Shown piece after piece: positions 12,091-30,942 of a DNA stretch of 64,000 nt. This DNA comes from Chrysomallon squamiferum. Its lineage: Eukaryota; Mollusca; Gastropoda; Neomphalida; Peltospiridae. The notes under the pieces were generated by a model. It ran no database searches. It saw nothing but the letters and a program-made list of their open reading frames with translations, and was not told where the DNA came from. How positions within the stretch are numbered: the stretch's first letter is position 1; the number at the start of each line of letters is the position of its first letter. The stretch is from NCBI GenBank assembly GCA_012295275.1, contig CM022665.1:6144901-6208900 (forward strand). The letters are read 5' to 3'. The position numbers and the translations under genes are program-made.

Positions 12091-14966
12091 ATGTATAAAT
12101 CAAATTTCATCTACAAAAAGAAAATCTGATATATGTGATAATGAACATCAGACAAAAAAAAAATGTGACAAAAAATTACAGAATGTTCCAATTTCAAAAT
12201 CTGAAACAGAGGTTCCTCCACAATTAGCAAAAGATACACTTTCAAACTCTGACTGTATTGATTCATCCAGAATTCCATTACAACAGTACACTCCTAGTGC
12301 ATTGCCTGATATATCTAATAGAGGAATGACGTTTTGTCGTGTCAATACTCCAATTGCATTAAACATGGTTCCTGCTGTTTCAGCGCTGTTTCAGGCAGCA
12401 GCTCAGCATTACAGTGCATTTGGATTTTATCCACAGTATAATCCTTGGATGCATGATCTACAAAAAGCAACATATGCAGCATCACAACCTCCCACTTTGT
12501 TGCAATGTCACTCAGGACCTTTACAGTATAGTTCTTCCAGTACGTCAAGACAGTTTGGGCCTGCAACATCAGCTGGAAATCCTGTTGGTGTAAAAATATC
12601 TAAATTCTCTAATGGTAACACTTTTTATTTTTATTTTTTTATTGATTCTTACTTCACGAATGATTTAAAACATGGAAATTTAGAAAAATATTTCATATTA
12701 TATGCTTAAATGGTAACTTTCAGAAAAATGGGCCACCGACTTCTTAGCATTTTTTTTTACTATTTGTTTGGAATATTTAAATTAGCATTTGTTGTTTAGA
12801 AGTAGCAAATAAACATCAAAAATACTCATGTTTGTGTATACATATTTGTGTATTTGTATTCTTCTGTTTTAGATGTTATAGGGTACCCCCGTCAGTGGGA
12901 GTATACAAAATATGGAAGGGATCATCGTCACAGGGAGAGAACAGGGTCAGAGATGTCAGTGATGTCATACAACATTCTTGCACAGGATCTCTTGGAACAA
13001 CATGCCTATCTGTACGAAGGCAGAAATAACAACTTGTCCTGGAACTACAGAAGTAAACAGCTTATTCGGGAAATTGCACATCACCACTCTGATGTAAGAT
13101 TAATGTCATTTATCCAAAAAAAAGTTTACTTTGCTTTGTAAAGTAAAACACTAATTGATATGTTCAATTAGCTGTCTGTTGAGAAAAATTGTAAATTATA
13201 ATTAATAATTAATTTCTTTCTCAAATATTTTTTTTTTTTTTTTTTTTTTATGTTTTGTTTAAAACATTGTAAATATTTAAATGTTACATGATTTAGAAAC
13301 CTAATTAATTTTGTTTTCATTTTTTTAAATATTCATTTAGATTATTTGCCTTCAAGAAGTTCAAAGTAATCATTACCATGATTCAATAAATCCAGAACTG
13401 CAAAAACTGGGTAAGACTGTATAGCAACATCTAAAAGAAGTTCAGTAAAAATGTGTGTTTCGTTGATACAATGCTTGTATTCAGAGAATATCTGATTATC
13501 TAAGTGAACTGTAATTATTAATCTTATACATTAGTTAGTTTGTAATTCCTCTTAGACTTAATAAGTTTGTTATCATAATTACTGTTTTTAGTCATTTACA
13601 TTTAATGATTTTGAAATTCTCTTTGCATTTATGTTGCCAAAAGAATCTGTTTGTATCTATAGAAAAATAATTCTAAAAAAACAAAACCAATAAAAGTATA
13701 AAAACTATTGTTTTACATTTGTCACATAAATTGATAAAAATAGTAACCCTTCCTCTGATAAGAAATGTACGTCCGCTCACTCACTCATCCTGACTGAAGT
13801 GGCAGAAGGCGTATTAACAGACAGTTTATTACAGAATACGATTTCCCATGTACTTTAGGTTTCCTTTTTGAAAAAAAGGTTGCACATGGAAATGATGTTT
13901 CTAAATCAAGTGTTAGTAACTCCATTAACTATTTTCATGTTTTGCTTTAGGTTATGATGGTGTGTACCAAAAACGAACTGGTGACAAATGTGATGGGTGT
14001 GCCATTTTCTTTAAGCATGACAAGTTCACTCTGCTGAAGTCGCATGTGATAAAGTTCAATCGAGGAGGCCTTCTTGACAGAGATAACATAGCAGTGATTC
14101 TTGAACTAAGGCCAAAGTCCAGGTTTTATAATGGGAGTGTGGAAAAGCTCTGTGTAGCTACCACACACCTTCTGTTCAATCCCAGGAGGGGTGATGTGAA
14201 AATTGGTCAGCTCATGGTTCTGTTTGCAGAACTTGATAAATTTGCCAGATGCTCTGATGGAACTTATGTACCAATAATACTGTGTGGAGATTTTAACATA
14301 GAGCCACATAGTCATCTTTACAATATGATCTGTCATGGCCATCTCCGTTATGAAGGACTGAATTGTAAAGATGTGTCTGGACAAAAAGAAGGTTACTATG
14401 GGGGAGATGCATACCTTAAAAGTGATGTTTTTTCTTCACTGAATATTACTGATCATTGCCAGTATGTTGTCTCAACAGAAAAAGAAACCAAACAAGATAA
14501 TGACAAACCTGCTGAAACCTCACCATTTTCTTCTGTAATAAATAACAGTCAGCCTACCGGTTCTGAGGATAAATCATGGGAAAAAGTAAAGTATAAGGAA
14601 AATATAGGAAGCAAATACAATACCAAAACAGTTAGATCTGGTCACCTGAAACACAGTTTGAATTTTGTATCATCCTACAATCATTATATACAACGTTTGA
14701 AGTACAAGACACCAGAAGTGACAACTAGGCATAAGAGGGCAGCATGTACAGTGGACTATATATTTTATAATGTTCATAATAAGAAGCTGAGAAAACTGCA
14801 TCATGGAGGAGAGGCAATAGAAAATATCCAAGAAGGAAAGCTGATGCTTCTTGCTCGATATGGTCTTATGTCATGTAGGGAAATAGATGAATTTGGAGTA
14901 ATGCCCAACAAGACGATGTCATCTGATCATCTTCCTTTAATAGTACGGTTTTTGTTAAAGTTATAA
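12083..14966 (+). CDS. ANGEL2: ANGEL-family (CCR4/nocturnin-like) endonuclease/exonuclease/phosphatase protein
   Basis: ANGEL proteins belong to the EEP fold; human ANGEL2 is known as a 2',3'-cyclic phosphatase acting on RNA ends. Four exons, 12083-12614, 12873-13093, 13341-13410 and 13951-14966, join in phase to give 612 residues. Residues 1 to about 200 are a poorly conserved Ser/Gln-rich N-terminus with no clear domain. The EEP domain starts at MSVMSYNILAQDLLE (Asn211). Family active-site positions are all visible: Glu257 in CLQEVQ, Asp388/Asn390 in LCGDFNIEP, the DYIFYN motif, and Asp600/His601 in SSDHLPL near the C-terminus. THLLFNPRRGDVK, RTGDKCDGCAIFFKH and PEVTTRHKRAACTVDYIFY match ANGEL specifically rather than CNOT6. 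The stretch of about 100 residues between the CGDFN and DYIFY motifs is Lys/Ser-rich and looks lineage-specific. ANGEL1 cannot be excluded as the closer name; a single invertebrate gene precedes that split. Confidence 0.93.
13231..13249. repeat. Poly-T tract in an ANGEL intron
   Basis: A T-run of about 20 bases lies in the intron between the exons ending at 13093 and starting at 13341, too far from the acceptor to be its polypyrimidine tract. It may be a retroelement tail remnant or slippage. Confidence 0.5.
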
Positions 14967-15133
14967 TGTTCTTAGGACATTAAATAGTTTTTTATGATTA
15001 GTATTAAACTGATGTCTTAAACATTTTTATTTGGAAAACGTGTTCTGTTCGTACTGTGTATGAAATATATACTTTAGGTTGAGGTTTAAGTTACTGTTTA
15101 CTGTAATCCGAAGAATACTAATTGGAACAATCT

Positions 15134-15158
15134 AATAAAGCAATATAAACATTTTATT
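15134..15158. terminator. Facing poly(A) signals of ANGEL (+) and TSNAX (-)
   Basis: AATAAA at 15134-15139 on the + strand lies 168 bp past the ANGEL stop and is followed by a GT-rich stretch (TTTGTGTTGTC) suited to a downstream element. TTTATT at 15153-15158 is AATAAA on the - strand, 540 bp past the TSNAX stop. If both are used, the two convergent mRNAs end in nearly the same place. Hexamers are common by chance at this base composition, so this is tentative. Confidence 0.4.
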
Positions 15159-15698
15159 TGTGTTGTCTATGCAAAGAGAACTACTGTATAATATTGAAAG
15201 TTACAAAAATAGTACAAAGTTGGCAGTTTTACACTTTTGAGTGTTTTACAAATACAAATTATTCCAGGAAATAAAATGCATTTCAGATACTGAAGACATG
15301 TTTTTTGCAAGGTAAAATTATATTGTGAATACATTCGCAGAAACTGCTAAAAAAAATACTGACCTAATAAAAATATTAGTAAATAATCCTCATTAAAAAT
15401 ATCTGAAATTTACCAGTGATACAAATTTGATACAAATTTGATACGTTACATAGATTTAAAAAGTCTGAATAAAAGAAAAGTATTGATTTCTATAAAGTCT
15501 ACTAAATGTAAAAACTGTAACATAATGTGGTCTGACAGATTAGAATTTGTAAATAAAAGCTAAATAAATCTACTATATATATAAATAAAGGCAAAAATCT
15601 TGACCAGTCAAGGTGTTAAATTAAAAACAAACAAAAAAAACCTTATATTTTCCATTATGACATAAATATAACAAATGTCCTCATCACTATTAGTTCTG

Positions 15699-18331
15699 CT
15701 ATTCCTGAAACTGCCTGTCATCTGAACACTGCAGTGGCTGCTGTTTAAGAACGTCCGCCAACATGTGTTTTGGAATCTCTGACCCTCGAACCTGAATGGT
15801 GTAACAGGCATTTTCAACTTTCTGCAAACTCTGTCGCAATGTAAACATCTTTTTATTAATTTCTTTGGCAGTGTTCCCATAGGACTCGAATGATTTGTGG
15901 ATAATCTGCATGAAATCTCGAACTTTGAAAGGAGTTTCCAAATCTCCTGCACCAACACTATTTATTGTCAATCTCATCAACTCTCCAGTCAGATCAGCAA
16001 TCCCAAGCATGTATTCAAGTGGAGGAATATAAACTTTTGTGACATTAGATGTTTCCTCAGATCTGAATACTAGATAATTTTGTATCTGTGCCAGGCTGAT
16101 CAAAGATCCTTCTTTTAGAAAATGATAAAATGAAACGGCTTCAATGTATTCCTGTAGACCTGTAGGTAGCAAAATGTAAAAAAAACAACTTAAAGACATG
16201 AGACAGAATCTATTAAATTATGTTAAAAAGTGTACACACTGAAAGAAAATGCCTGACATCAAAGTAAAATAATATAATATTTCAATAAATAAACATAATT
16301 ACCAGGCTTTCATTTCAAGACACAAACTAACAACTAATGCAATGGTTATGATACCCTAAAAACAGAAAATATAAGCAGAAAGTTTACAACAGACATTGCT
16401 AGAATATTAAATGAAGAAGACTCATTTATTTTCCCCCATTTTTAAAGCTTATTTTTGATACCAAATAACAAGTTATTAAATAAGAACCGAGTCTTAAGAT
16501 GTCATTAAAAATGTATAGACTAACATCGGTATTAATATCTAATTAAATTATTAAGTATCTAAGCTTACAATGAATGTTCACTAACATTTCAGTTACTACT
16601 AATGGTTATTATATATACTGCATTCTTTTATAATGACACTATGAGAAAGGAAACCCAATGCTGCTATTCCAAAAGTTATTTTTATTATTTAGCAACAAGG
16701 AATCTTTTATTTGTGCCTTCCAAGAGCCAGGAAGAAACATGTGGCTTTTTTAATGCCATTTGTAAATCACTGCTGTAAAGGGGTGCAATATTACTGACAC
16801 ACATTATGATCCAGTTAAATGAATTGTTTAGGAAAACATTTTCTCACCTGGATAATAAGCTCTAATAAACTGAAATGGGTCTTCACCCTGTAACTCTTTG
16901 GCAATTAACATAAATTTTTTTTCATGAAGCTCTTTGAATTTTTCTAATGCTTGTGAAAGAAGATTTTCAGGTGAATCTGTCCTGAAAATATAAAAATACA
17001 CTAATCATGTATTTGACATTTCAAATAACCCACGCCATGTTAAACAAGGTTTAGATTTTCCTAATTTATATTAAAAAAAAAAAAAAATTTTATTTTATTA
17101 TTTTTAAATACAAATAAAATGACTTTCATATTATTTTTTTTTTTTTAAACAAAATTAAAATTGTCTCATTTTATATCCAGATGTAAATGTATTTGTCATT
17201 CACATGAAATAAATGATCAAAACCAAATGCAGAACTGTCTATTACTGGATTTTCATAGCAGTCCAAACATTTCCATTTCTGTAACAGTGTAAGTCTTTTT
17301 AAACACTTCTGGTTCCTGATTACAATTTATGTGCCTATTTCAAAGCTTGGTGTTATTTTGTAAAGACATACACATTAAAAGGATTACTGGCAAGATGAAA
17401 TAAAAACATTGTATAATTTGTTTATTTTGTTTTACAGAAAATAAAAAAAGGGATAAGTCACATCAGTTCACCATTAAGTGATTACTACTGTCACTTAATC
17501 TGTTATTATCAAAAGTCTCCAAAAGTTTATAAAACTGAAAGAGTACAAAATATGTTCAGGTCATTTGTTTGAACTATCAATGGTATACTACACATCTATT
17601 CTGTGTCATAATGCCAGTATACTGCTGAATAACAGAGAACCAAAAATGTTACCCTGTCACTCTCTGTAGGAAAAAAATGATCCTCTTGCTTTCAATTGTA
17701 ATATCTCGACTAAGTTTGACAATTCTTTCAAACTTGTCATGTTTAGCATCAAGTTCCTGCTGGTAAAGACGGAATGCCTGGACCACTGGTGATGATTCAT
17801 TCACCTTGGCTTCTCCCTTATGGGTTCTTTTGACTTGAAAAAATAAAAACAAAAATTAGGCATTTATTTATGAAATTAAAACATTTAAATAAAAAGTTTT
17901 AATTTCCGAACCACATAATTTAATAGTGCACATTTCTGTAACAGCTAAAGAAAAATATTTGAATACAAAATACGTATCATTTTTATTATTTTGTTTAAAT
18001 AAATTTTTAAATAACATTTACATTACTTCAAAACGAAACTACTTTTAAACTTCAAATGATTTACCCAGTCAGTGATATTCTTTACAGTTTTGTAATTCAT
18101 AATAATAACATATTATCTATAAACGCTAAGTACTTAAAAGTTAAATGAAAATAAGATAACCTAAAGGCATAATAATATATATTATAACAATTTATATGTA
18201 CTAATGTAGCAAAATACTAACACGGTGAATTACTGATACAGTCATGTAACAGTGCTAGTTGAAAGAAATGGAAATATAATGATTATAGTGGATATGAACT
18301 CACACTCACCACCATGGGCATGCTGTGCCAT
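15699..18331 (-). CDS. TSNAX: Translin-associated factor X (Trax), complete, four exons
   Basis: Trax pairs with translin to form the C3PO ribonuclease, which cleaves RISC passenger strands and tRNA precursors. Exons on the minus strand are 18331-18310, 17833-17653, 16981-16848 and 16159-15699, with phases 1, 2, 1 and proper AG/GT borders, giving 265 residues (human about 290). The first exon encodes only MAQHAHG plus one base. The next carries [20 protein letters not shown] and [12 protein letters not shown], near-identical to vertebrate Trax. Acidic residues that give Trax its nuclease activity are present: Glu116 and Glu119 in GLQEYIEA, Asp168 and Glu172 in [18 protein letters not shown] followed by [14 protein letters not shown] closes the fold. 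The loop between the two acidic motifs is shorter than I recall for human. The gene converges on ANGEL with 732 bp between the stops. Confidence 0.95.
16050..16395 (-). repeat. Source copy of a 346-bp duplicated segment (TSNAX exon 4 5' part plus intron 3)
   Basis: This segment covers the 5' 110 bases of the last TSNAX exon, its acceptor and about 236 bp of intron. It reappears at 18948-19293 in the same orientation. It is called the source because it sits inside an intact reading frame. Confidence 0.9.
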
Positions 18332-18879
18332 GGTTTTCGTTTACACTGTTACAAAATGCTATTTAAAGTATTTTCGTTTCAACACTTTCCAGTATCTTAA
18401 ATAAATTAGATTTCCAGCGGGGGAATTATTTTTGTTTCTTGCTTTAAATTCGACCACTGACAGATGAGCATTGCTTTAAGAGAAACAGAATTAAAGATTA
18501 TTATTATTATTATTATTATAAGTTTATTTAGTTAGTTCATTTTATTTAGTCTTACTTATTAATTTTGAAATTGTTTTTTAAACATAATTAAATTGTTTTT
18601 TATTACATTTTTTCTGAAAACATAATAGTATTAATACCAAACGACTGTTTGACAGTTAAATCGCCTTTCAAAGAGGTCGTTTGTAGCTGGATTAATTCTC
18701 ATGGGTACCAATAACCAATAAGATGAAATAATGTGAAAAGTTATTTGTAAAAGAGAAAGATGCGACAAGCCCGAATCCGCTTGGGTAGCAGCACCTTCTG
18801 AAGTCGAAATGAGGCGCCGTAGTAAAACGTTTCTTCCTTCGTAGTCGTTGTGCGTGTTTGTCTGTCTTTGCTATTTGAT

Positions 18880-18910
<31 letters not shown>

Positions 18911-18947
18911 TTTTCATTTTATTATTATTATTATTGTTTTATAGAAG

Positions 18948-19293
18948 TGTTTCCTCAGATCTGAATCCCAGATAATTTTGTATCTGTGCCAGGCTGATCA
19001 AAGATCCTTCTTTTAGAAAATGATAGAATGAAACCGCTTCAATGTATTCCTGTAGACCTGTAGGTAGCAAAATGTAAAAAAAAAAACTTAAAGACATGAG
19101 ACAGAATCTATTAAATTATGTTAAAAAGTGTACACACTGAAAGAAAATGCCTGACATCAAAGTAAAATAATATAATATTTCAATAAGTAAATATAATTAC
19201 CAGGCTTTCATTTCAAGACACAAACTAACAACTAATACAATGGTTATGATATCCTAAAAACAGAAAATATAAGCAGAAAGTTTACAACAGACA
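18948..19293 (-). pseudogene. Duplicated fragment of TSNAX (partial exon 4 and intron 3)
   Basis: This copy aligns end to end with 16050-16395 at equal length and only about ten differences by eye. The exon part would encode [18 protein letters not shown] and continue to NYLGFRSEE (the gene has NYLVFRSEE), and keeps the splice acceptor. Because intron sequence is included, it is a DNA-level copy and not a retrocopy. It lies upstream of the TSNAX start, so it could only enter a transcript beginning further out. It ends on both sides in simple sequence (TTTA/ATT repeats left, A-rich right), with no target-site duplication seen. Confidence 0.88.
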
Positions 19294-19414
19294 CTTTCTT
19301 AAAAATCTTTATAATGTTAAATAAATCAAGAAAGAAAGATAGAAAATAAAGAAAAGTAGAAAAAATAAATTATTTTTTTACATGATGTAACACTATATAC
19401 ATAATGGTAAACAT

Positions 19415-19415
<1 letters not shown>

Positions 19416-19450
<35 letters not shown>
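19416..19450. repeat. Long poly-A tract
   Basis: An uninterrupted A-run of about 35 bases is followed by TAAATAAATAAA-type sequence. It could be the tail of an old retroposed element on the + strand, but no body upstream can be recognised. Confidence 0.7.
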
Positions 19451-19452
<2 letters not shown>

Positions 19453-22400
19453 AATAAATAAAATAAGAAAATAAAAAAATAAAAAATACGCGATTTACGA
19501 TCAAGCAAAGAATGATTTACAATAAACTAAATAGTTTTAGTTAAAAATAACAACACTAATAAATAATAAATAGCAAAACTTTTTAACGCGTATGTTTAAC
19601 AATTAATATTACATGCGTTTGTGTCCGTTTTCAAGTTAAGGAGACGCGGAAAAGAAATAATTAATTACCTTTTTCATATCCTACTGGAGTAAAATGCTAG
19701 AGTGACAAAATTTTACTGATATTTAAATTTACATTTAAAACACATATATAATATATCTGTTTGTTAGAATTTATGAGAAAACTAAAAAAAAAAAAAAAAA
19801 ATTAGTAAAAGAAAGAAATGATACAAAATGTACATATATACGTATACATGTCTACAACCGCCCACATACACACTGTGTAAAGATTATATTGTAATATATA
19901 TATTATGTATTATTATTATATATCATATATAAATAAACATTCAGTGTACAAACATTAATCTACTGATTTCTCAAAACAAACAACTTTGTGATGTAATGTA
20001 AATAATTGTTTACAGTTCTGAAGCCGCTAAAATATCAGCTTTTTGAATCAAAGATGGGCTTATTCATAATGAAACAAGTAAAATAAACATTTTGTCATTT
20101 ATTGATACAGCAGTTCTGAAATGACGTCAGAATTTTTTTTGGTTTGCATGATAAAAAACGCGCGAAAAGGGATTACGGAAGAAACCAAGTGATGTGATTT
20201 TTGATACACGTGACGGAAATTAATTATGATTTTAACGAAATTAACACAAGCTCCAAGTAAGTGATATTTAAACTTGATATTTAAATCTTGGAGTTGGTGT
20301 TCTTTGTTTTTGTGTTTTCCAATACAGTTTCTGTTTAAGAAACAGCTAATTACAGCCAGTGTCAGCGCCAGACTATTTCGCGCCACTGGCAAGGTCAACT
20401 ACTTGCATCCTCCTTTCCAGGGGAAATTAAAATCCCGGCAAAACAACTGGAAACTTCGTCTTGTAAAAACATTTTTAAAGTTTAACAATTTTGTTGTGTT
20501 GAAAACAATAATCATGTTACGGTGTAACTTTTAGTTAAAAAGAACTGTTGCCGGTATATGTTAATTTTATGTTGTTGTTTTTTTTTTCTTGTTTTTTTCT
20601 TTTTTTCTTAATAGGTACAAAACTAACTCTTCCGAGGGGTGCTTAGTTGGTCTGACGGTAGCGCCTGTCCCCTTACAGCCATATTCATATAATTGTTGTA
20701 GGTCTAAAGACAATTTCTTTTCGTGATTTATTAAATCAATAAAGAAAAAAAGAAACAGGTAATAATGTAAAACAACAACAATGCACTGGAGTTCAATTTC
20801 ATTTGCAAAAAATATTCAAAAAAAAAAAAATGTTTAATTATTACAGCATCATTTAACATAAAACGATTTACACTAACTATTAACTGACTGTTGTTATTTT
20901 ATTATTAATATGTGTGTGTGTGTGTGTGTGTTTGGATAGATAGATACACACGCATTCTTCTGTTCGAAATAACATTATTTACATTATTTAGTAGAATTTA
21001 TTTATTTATTTATTTAGGGACCTTGTGAGAAATAAGTGTAAATGATGAATCGAAGTATAATTACCGAAACTCTAAATTTTCTATGCTAATTGAAAATGAT
21101 GTTCTAAAGAACTTGCAATTTACCCATGTTTTGGAGAAATTTGTTTCAAAGCAATTGTTCGATTTGTAGCTATTGATAGTCTAGTAAAAATAAAAATAAT
21201 ATTTCTTTATTTTACTTTATTTTATTTTATTTTATTTTACTTTTCTTTACTTCACTTTATTTTATTTTATTTATCTTTTATTTTTTTTTATTTTTTTATT
21301 TTTTATTTTTTTTTATAACATGGCTGGCGGGGGCTTTCTGTTACTGTAACCCAAGGCCCACAAAACCTCGGCAGAATTTAAAAATGACTTTAATGACTGA
21401 ATGAATCACTGATATAAAAAAAAGAAAAAAAAAGAAAAGAAGAGAAAAAGAAGAATCTAATATGTATGGCCTATTAAAATGTGCTGAAATGTCATTAAAC
21501 ACTTCACATCTGAAACCACATTTCTGAATCATAATTTTAATAATTGTTTGTCTGTTTTGTATTAATATGATTTTATCAATAAAGATTAAACATATAATTA
21601 ATGCAGTCATACTGACCTTTATATCAGTATGTATTGGAAATTTGTGTAATATTTGTATTACAAGATTGCGTCCTCACTGAAAACAGCGCATAAAGAAAGA
21701 TAACTCTAACAACCGTATTTCATAAAGAATTCTAAAGCAAAATAAGTATTTATAAAATCATTGAGGGCTATAAAATTATTAAAACAAATAAACAAATAAA
21801 GAAAGAAAAGAAAATCTAAATCATATACAGTAAAATCTATGATAAATGTTTTATTTTTTTTTCTTATTTTGTTATTATTTTTGTGTTTAATGTTAAAAAG
21901 TATTTATCAGAAACCATACATTGAAATATTGTATTACGTACGGACATGCGTATGTATGTATGGATGTGTGCGCACGTACGTACGTATGTGTTTTAATGTA
22001 TGAACGTAGGACGTGTAGGTATACGGGTTTATAGGTGTGGGTGTGTCTGCATGAACATACTGACGCACGTATACATTTTCACACAACGACACACTCATAC
22101 ATTGAATAATAAATAATTGAGTCTTTGTAACGCATTAAAATATTTCAATCATATTTCATTGGAATGATTTTAATTATGTATTTCTTTCGTTTAAAAAAAT
22201 ATATATATATATACTTTTTTATTTTTTATTTTTTTAAATAAATGATTATTACTTACTGATGGGCAATCTCATACTGTGAGGTTCCCATGGACAGATTTAT
22301 AGGATTAAAAAATATTTTGCATGTACAGACAAGATAGTTTATACGTCAGCTGCAAACCAGAATGTATACTGATATTATAATGAAATAAAATAAAATATAA

Positions 22401-22958
22401 CATCAGATATATATATATGTTCTTTACAGCGAGGAATTTATTCGTGTGTGTGTGTGTGTTTGTGTGTGTGTTGTAACTATTAATGTATATGTATATAAAC
22501 ACAAACACACACTCTTGCACATATATACATATGTAGAAACACTTGCTTCTTTTCTCTCTTTTTTCATGATTATTTTAAGGTGCAGACACGTATTGTTAAC
22601 TCTTTCAAAATGATTTTTTTTTTTTTTTTCTTTTTCTTACAACACCTGCTATATATTCAGGTAGTGACGTGAGTAGCTATTGAATAAACCGATCCATACG
22701 CGATATTTAGTGAGTGGCACCGAATATCGAAGAACGATGACACATGACGTAAAATTAAACTATTAGCACGAGACTCTGTGTCATTTTTATAAATGTTCAC
22801 CAATCAGATTAAAATAAGTTTGTATCACATCTAGGATATTAATCTTTGATCTCTGTCCGTAATATAATTACAGATGAATTACAGACGACGATAAAAACAA
22901 CATTAGAGTACAGTGATATAGATTTTGTTTGTTTCAAACAGATAGTTGGCTAGGAAAA

Positions 22959-29321
<6,363 letters not shown>

Positions 29322-30179
29322 TAACACGATTACTGAACTAATATTACATACTATGTATGAAAGTGAATGGAGACATACATTCATTTGAACAATCGAATTG
29401 CTTTAAGAAATACTGACAATGTTTGGATGAAACATGAAATATCCATACAGAACATTTATATAGCCTATGTGTGTATATATTTCCATATAAATGTTAAGTG
29501 CAGTAGAATGGGAGAACGACACAAAGTATAATAACAGAAATAACAAGGTGCAATTGTTCAAGGAAGGGATAAAATTTTAGATAATTAGAAAATAAAAATA
29601 TGCATAGCATGATTTTATTTTATTTTTCATAATGTAATTAGTTGGTAAAAAATATGTTTCAAAGCCCAGATAATATTAAAATATCGAATAAATCAGCTAA
29701 ATAACATTAGCTAATTAATAGGTTAACCTTTTGCGCGAATTATAATAGAAGAGAAACGATAACATATAAAATTATACCCACTCATACAAACATATACATA
29801 ATTAATTCACGACATTAAATACTGATTTTTATCTCACGAACTTGTAGTTATGTGGGATACTGTAGCCTGTCTGTAAGTATGTGAATGTCCAGATTACAGA
29901 TTAATGGATTAAGGAGAATGAAACCACACTTCCTCGAAAATCCACCACCCACCACTATGTTGCAGTTATTATATCCCTGTGTCTGCATAATCCGTCTGGC
30001 TGTCTGTTAGGCTACATGCATGTCTGTTGATAGGTATGCGGCACAACCACATAGATACAGGAATGTCTCTGAATATAATGAACTCTCGCTAATATGAATA
30101 CAACTTGCACTATGATCAGCAAAATTCAACACATTAGTTTGTGTTTTTGGAAAGGAAATTCTTGAGATCTTCAAGTATT

Positions 30180-30214
<35 letters not shown>

Positions 30215-30388
30215 AATTACAAGTATTCCAAAATTTAAAAAAATAATAATAACAATAAAATATTGTATAATATTATATTGTTGCAAGTGAAGCAGCCTTG
30301 TAGGTTTTAGTGTCTAACATAATCTGTTGGTAAATAATGTAACTATAAATGTGTACCATCGAGAAAATAGTATAATACTGAGGCGAAA

Positions 30389-30391
<3 letters not shown>

Positions 30392-30428
<37 letters not shown>
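30392..30428. repeat. (AT)n microsatellite
   Basis: About eighteen uninterrupted AT units in the intergenic region after ACP7. Confidence 0.9.
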
Positions 30429-30431
<3 letters not shown>

Positions 30432-30896
30432 ATCTTAGAAGATGAAAATACATTTTAACTGCATCAGACATTATATACGTTCCAGTGTAAAACCGTTTTT
30501 CGAACAGAAGATTTACAAATTTATACCATCATTATCTAGTTGTTCATTTGCTCCCTCCGTCTCTTTATCTCAGCAAACAAAACCCGTGTTGACCACTAAT
30601 CATAATTATTATTGCGCAAGATATCTGAAGATGTATGTCCAAATACTTTTAATAGGTTTATGAATTGTGCTACCTCAGCGAAATATTTTTGGTTAGATTA
30701 AGATTAGATAACTTTTTTTTTTTTTTTTTTTTGATCAGTCGTTTGTAGATAACTGTCGAGCATTCGTTTAATGTTTATTAGCAGAGACGAAGAAGTATTT
30801 TTAAAAAAGGGGGTGGTGGCGTTACGGAGAAATAAATCATAAAAATAGTTATTCTGCCAGCGGTATAGTACCTCATAAAATGTTGAGATATATAAA

Positions 30897-30897
<1 letters not shown>

Positions 30898-30942
<45 letters not shown>
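30898..30942. repeat. (ATT)n microsatellite
   Basis: About fifteen uninterrupted ATT units. Confidence 0.9.

Larger units (their letters stand above)
18332..22958. other. Divergent intergenic region between TSNAX and ACP7
   Basis: This region holds the 5' sides of both genes. A less AT-rich patch at about 18640-18850 (including CCCGAATCCGCTTGGG) could belong to the TSNAX promoter. It is followed by a TTTA microsatellite (about 18876-18912), the TSNAX exon-fragment copy (18948-19293) and a 30-plus-base poly-A (19416-19450). A TGACGTCA-type cAMP-response-like palindrome lies at about 20122-20129. TTTTA-rich runs occupy 21205-21315, and alternating ACGTACGT/GTATGT repeats about 21940-21990. GT runs lie near 20911-20931 and 22444-22472. 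No coding region is supported. Confidence 0.5.

Noticed and set aside
20625-20700. tRNA-like stretch containing GGGGTGCTTAGTTGGTC
   Set aside because: The start resembles an A box, but no B box (GTTCRANNC) follows at tRNA spacing and no cloverleaf can be drawn, so neither a tRNA gene nor a SINE is claimed.
22929-22958. Ten extra N-terminal residues for ACP7
   Set aside because: The extension would need a TTG start. The ATG at 22959 begins directly with a good signal peptide.
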